DNA from: Prorocentrum cordatum
Lineage: Eukaryota; Sar; Dinophyceae; Prorocentrales; Prorocentraceae
Assembly (NCBI GenBank): GCA_963575745.1
Contig: CAUYUJ010008158.1
Span: 22,501-86,500, forward strand
Direction of reading: 5' to 3'
DNA length: 64,000 nt
Program-made: the position numbers and the translations under genes
The notes under the pieces: generated by a model
Told to the model about the DNA's origin: nothing
Databases searched by the model: none
The model's input: only the letters and a program-made list of their open reading frames with translations
Shown here: positions 60,454 to 64,000 of the stretch, piece by piece
Layout of the letters: every line of letters starts with the position of its first letter
Numbering within the stretch: position 1 is the first letter of the stretch

Positions 60454-60754
60454 GTAGCCGAGGAAAGGGATGCTCATGCTCAGTTTTTTGGCGGCAATAA
60501 AGAACCTGGCAGTATTGGTACGAGTCTCATACAGCAGTTGCAAGCGATCGGCCCCCCTCCTCTGGCGCTTCATATGAATACTACGACTCAGTTCCCCACG
60601 TCCTCTCTGGTGGTTACCCTGTTTTTGGACACCTCCGCGCAGACTTCCGCACATGCTCCTGTTCTTCTATTTTTCTTTCGGCCCACATCCAACGTGAGGT
60701 TCCTGTTTCGTGTAGCCCCCTCGCGCAGGAACCTCCTCTACACACCCTCTTCCT
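60454..60754. other. noncoding, no feature recognised
   Basis: No gene or repeat boundary seen. A stretch near 60683-60750 (CCCACATCCAACGTGAGGTT then CGCAGGAAC) recurs at about 61117-61165 on the other side of the CAT microsatellite. Confidence 0.45.
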
Positions 60755-60944
60755 CATCGCCACCATCATCAACATCGTCATCGTCACTACTGCCGTCATC
60801 ATAAGGATGATGCCCATGATGAGTATCAACATCATCATCACGATCAGGATCTTTCCCACGCTCTCTCCCACACATGCTCACCGTCGTCATGACCATGATA
60901 ATGACCAGCACCCTCATCATGTTCGACGTCGTTTTCATCATAAC

Positions 60945-61011
<67 letters not shown>

Positions 61012-61076
61012 TTCATCTTCATCTTCATCTTCATCAGCATCAGCATCAGCATCATCATCACCATCATCATAATACT
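60755..61076. repeat. (CAT)n microsatellite
   Basis: Long ATCATCATC run (about 60943-61012), then CATCTT and CATCAG variants. Confidence 0.97.
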
Positions 61077-61220
61077 TCTCATTATCGTTACTAATATTGA
61101 TAGCATTATTATTCCCCACATCCAAAGTGGGGTTCTTGTTTTCTCTGCACACCCCGCGCAGGAACACTCACCCCACCCCCTCTCCTCTTCTGCCTTCGCA
61201 CACTCACTCACTCACTCGTC

Positions 61221-62180
61221 ACTTTTGGGCTCCCCAGGCCTGAAAATGGAGGAAGTCTCAGGCGGGAGCCTCGTCTGTGAGTGAATTGGGAGGAAGTCTC
61301 AGGCGGGAGCTCCCTCCCTATGGGGCCCGCAGATTATGTTGGTAATCCGAGCGGGTCATCGGAACCCTGTAACTGTCGTCACTTTTGGGCTCCTCAAGCC
61401 TGAATATGGAGGAAGTCTCAGGCGGGAGCCTCGTCTGTGAGTGAATTCTGAGGAAGGCTCAAGCGGGAGCCCCCTCCCTATGGGGCCCGCAGATCATGTT
61501 GGTAATCCGAGCGGGTCATCGGAACCCTGTAACTGTCGTCACTTTTGGGCTCGTCAAGCCTGAATTTGGAGGAAGTCTCTGGCGGGAGCCTCGTCTTTGA
61601 GTGAATTGTGAAGAAGTCTCAGGCGGGAGCCCCCTCCCTATGGGGCCCGCAGATCATGTTGGTAATCCGAGCGGGTCATCGGAACCCTGTAACTGTCGTC
61701 ACTTTTGGGCTCCTCAAGCCTGAATATGGAGGAAGTCTCAGGCGGGAGCCTCGTCTGTGAGTGAATTCTGAGGAAGGCTCAGGCGGGAGCCCCCTCCCTA
61801 TGGGGCCCGCAGATCATGTTGGTAATCCGAGCGGGTCATCGGAACCCTGTAACTGTCGTCACTTTTGGGCTCGTCAAGCCTGAATTTGGAGGAAGTCTCT
61901 GGCGGGAGCCTCGTCTTTGAGTGAATTGTGAAGAAGTCTCAGGCGGGAGCCCCCTCCCTATGGGGCCCGCAGATCATGTTGGTAATCCGAGCGGGTCATC
62001 GGAACCCTGTAACTGTCGTCACTTTTGGGCTCCTCAAGCCTGAATATGGAGGAAGTCTCAGGCGGGAGCCTCGTCTGTGAGTGAACTGCGAGGAAGTCTC
62101 AGGCGGGAGCCCCCTCCCTATGGGGCCCGCAGATCATGTTGGTAATCCGAGCAGGTCATCCAAAACCTGTAACTGTCGTC
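61221..62180 (+). repeat. 160-bp tandem array, six units with alternating subtypes
   Basis: Units start at 61221, 61381, 61541, 61701, 61861 and 62021 (ACTTTTGGGCTC). Type A (TCCTCAAGCCTGAATATGG, GTCTGTGAG) and type B (TCGTCAAGCCTGAATTTGG, GTCTTTGAG) alternate A-B-A-B-A after the first unit, so the true repeat is a 320-bp dimer. The last unit runs into the intron end before the helicase exon. Confidence 0.97.
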
Positions 62181-62260
62181 AATGTTGGGTTCTCGCGCTG
62201 CCAGAACGCAGTTCCCAGGCCACACTTTGGATGCAACAAGGAAGTTTTTGGGCTCCTCAG

Positions 62261-62743
62261 GTCGCCGAGGTGCTGCGACAGGGCGCCGAAGGCGCCGACG
62301 ACGACGGCCAGGCCGAGGCGCGGGCGCGGAGCTTGCTGATGTTCAGGCCCAGCGAAAGGGAGTTCACATGGCAGAGCTCGGGGGCGCACAGCGTGCGCCG
62401 CTCGGGGTTCACCCTGACGCACGCGTCCTACCTGACCTCCACGCTGTCGCAGGGCCAGACGCTGCGCAAGGGCGTCACCATCGACTGCGCGAGAGACGAG
62501 GACGCTGGCCGCACGGGCATGTCGGACGAGCAGTGGTGGCTGCACCTCTACGTCATGTTCTCCCGCGCCACGTGCATGCGGAACATGCTGATCCTGCGGC
62601 CGCCGCCGCGAGAGTTCCTGGAGTGCGGGCCGCCGGCGTCCCTGCGGAAGGCGCTCCTGGAGTTCGACAAGAGAGCGGTTTTGTCCAGGGCGGAGGCGAA
62701 GCAGCTCGCGGCAGAGCTGGGCTTCGTGCTGCCTTCCGCCTGA
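62261..62743 (+). CDS. C-terminal exon of a Pif1-like SF1 helicase
   Basis: 160 residues to the TGA stop. It carries THASYLTSTLSQGQTLRKG, matching helicase motif V (SQGQT in the Pif1/RecD type), and LHLYVMFSRATCMRNMLILR, matching motif VI (Y-V-SRA with downstream LxLxRP). The exon start is set by CTCCTCAG|GTC at 62253-62261, in frame. The open frame continues upstream to 62081, but that part is tandem-repeat sequence. No ATP-binding motifs (I-III) are in the window, so the N-terminal exons lie upstream beyond the repeats or are missing. Pif1 helicases unwind DNA or RNA-DNA hybrids in the nucleus and organelles. In dinoflagellates such helicases are multicopy and sometimes tied to mobile elements. 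It could be a gene end or a relic. Confidence 0.6.
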   Translation, partial: VAEVLRQGAEGADDDGQAEARARSLLMFRPSEREFTWQSSGAHSVRRSGFTLTHASYLTSTLSQGQTLRKGVTIDCARDEDAGRTGMSDEQWWLHLYVMFSRATCMRNMLILRPPPREFLECGPPASLRKALLEFDKRAVLSRAEAKQLAAELGFVLPSA

Positions 62744-62862
62744 GCGCGGCTGCGCCTCGCTCGAAGCCCGCGGGGTTGTCCCAACGGCTTGGTCTTGCGC
62801 GCCAACGGCTCGCGGGGTTGTCCCGACAGCCTGGCCCGCGGGGTTGTCCCAACGGCTGCGCG
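62744..62862 (+). repeat. three spaced copies of CGCGGGGTTGTCCCAACGGC
   Basis: At about 62769, 62810 and 62837 (middle copy CGCGGGGTTGTCCCGACAGC), in the 3' flank of the helicase exon. GGGTTGTCCC is itself a short imperfect hairpin. Confidence 0.75.
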
Positions 62863-63160
62863 ACGTGACCAGTAGAGAACGCGCCTGTGCTGGCCGTGGC
62901 GGCGACGGCGCCGAGGAACATCGACATGCGCGCTCATGCAACAGGAAGGGGAGGAGGTGGCGGGGCGCGGAACAAACAGGGGGGCGAGGATGGGGACAAC
63001 GTAAGGAGTGGAAGGGGGGCCCGCGCCAAGGCGAGAGGAAATATACGCAGAAGAGACAGCCAGGACGCCTCACCAACCACGAGGACGACGGTGATGGCTT
63101 TTTCCAGATTCGCCCAGAGGATTCTTATGTGGGGTTCTTCCGTCGGAGTAATTCGTATTC

Positions 63161-63655
63161 GTTTTACTTTTATTATAAATAATATCATTATCATTCGTAT
63201 GATTATTCGTATGACTATTCTTAGTATTATTATCAGTATTATCAGTATTAGTGTTAGTCTTGTTATCTGTATCACGGTTCGTATAATTAGAATAATAATA
63301 ATACTTATTTGTATTCTTATTATTCGTAGTATTATTATTAGTTTTATTTGTTCCATTATCATCACTAATAATGCTAGTATTGTTGTCATTGCTGTTGTTG
63401 TTTTTATTTTATTGTTATCAGCATTGCAAATATTATCATCATTATTATTATTGTTATTGTTGTTATTATTATTGGTATTCTGATTATGATTATGATGATT
63501 ATTATTATTACTATTACTATTATTGATATTATCATTTCTACTCTTTTTATTATCATCGTCATCATCATCACCATCACCATCACCATCATCTCCATCACCA
63601 CCACCATTATAATCATCATCACCACCACCATCACCATCATGATCGAAAGAGCGTG
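63161..63655. repeat. AT-rich (ATT)n and (CAT)n tract
   Basis: Degenerate ATTATT, GTATTA and CATCATCACC words; Ile-rich and Asn/Asp-rich frames are artefacts. Confidence 0.9.
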
Positions 63656-63659
63656 TTCT

Positions 63660-64000
63660 GCCGCTGCTGGCAGAAAACCGGGGGGGGGGGGTCACTGAGG
63701 GTTTCCAACCCGTCCCCCCCCCTCGAAAACTGGTGGGGGACACTGGGGGTTCCAACCCCTCCCCCCCCCCGGTCCATCATGACAAGGAGGGGAGTCACTA
63801 CCCGTTCGACCCCCCTCCTCGCCGCTGGCAAACGACTCCCCCTCGGGGTCAGTGGTTTGGACGTTTCTGGGGATGGTGGGGAATCGGGACAGTGGGACAG
63901 TGGTGGGGACAGTGGGGACAGCGGGAAGAGTGGGACCGTGGTGGGGACAGTGGTGGGGACAGCGGGGACAGTGCGACAGTGGTGGGGGCGCTGGTGGGGA
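63660..64000. repeat. poly-G/C runs and a GGGGACAGTGGT minisatellite
   Basis: From about 63880 the sequence is GGGGACAGTGG/GTGGGACAGTGG units to the window end. Before it, poly-G (63680) and poly-C runs flank a duplicated GG-TTCCAACCC-TCCCCCC word. Confidence 0.85.

Overview
The window looks like nuclear DNA of a dinoflagellate, probably one with a GC-rich genome. The strongest sign is an exact match to the 22-nt dinoflagellate spliced leader at 37825-37846, at the 5' end of a LINE. Supporting signs are an apparent GC-AG intron boundary, very low gene density, and a sea of microsatellites, fold-back elements and decayed repeats. I cannot name the species.

Layout. 1-4272: repeats, noncoding DNA and one probable protein-kinase (CDPK-like) exon at 1694-1763. 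4273-20632: an apparently full-length Ty1/copia-type LTR retrotransposon of 16.36 kb, with 285-bp LTRs that look identical, a 5-bp target duplication (GTGCA) and a primer-binding site directly after the 5' LTR. 20638-37824: microsatellites (GAT, TA, GA, TCC, CA), at least four fold-back/MITE-like families, a composite repeat present in both orientations, and a 35-bp satellite of about 2.1 kb ending in a 100-N assembly gap (37123-37222). 37825-44295: a decayed LINE with a spliced leader, ORF1, and a broken ORF2 (endonuclease, reverse transcriptase, zinc knuckle, RNase H), bounded on both sides by (TCC)n. 44296-61220: more dispersed repeats, including an insertion with its matching empty site. 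61221-62180: a six-unit 160-bp tandem array ending at a probable splice acceptor of a Pif1-like helicase C-terminal exon (62261-62743). The end of the window is microsatellite and minisatellite DNA.

The copia element is the main find. Its coding capacity is split over four reading frames: a 2516-residue Gag-like protein (frame 2), a protease ORF (frame 1, overlapping), a methyltransferase-like plus integrase zinc-binding ORF (frame 1, after one UGA), and an integrase core/RT/RNase H ORF (frame 2). If the element is active, it would need a -1 shift, UGA readthrough (UGA-CGG followed by a GC-rich stem-loop 9 nt downstream) and a +1 shift (at CGC-UUU-CAA). The identical LTRs argue against simple decay. 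The Gag-like protein starts inside the LTR, has two predicted membrane segments, a CCHC knuckle, a Tpt1/KptA-like RNA 2'-phosphotransferase domain with its R-H-R-R residues, and a C-terminal RING-H2 finger. Running through all four ORFs, in all three reading frames and past the last stop codon, are more than 40 copies of a tiny hairpin, GCGGG-GNNA-CCCGC, whose stems covary (GCGGA/TCCGC, GCGGC/GCCGC, GCGTG/CACGC, GCGAG/CTCGC). This looks like selection or spread at the nucleic-acid level.

All readings are by eye. Domain names rest on motifs and need profile or structure searches.
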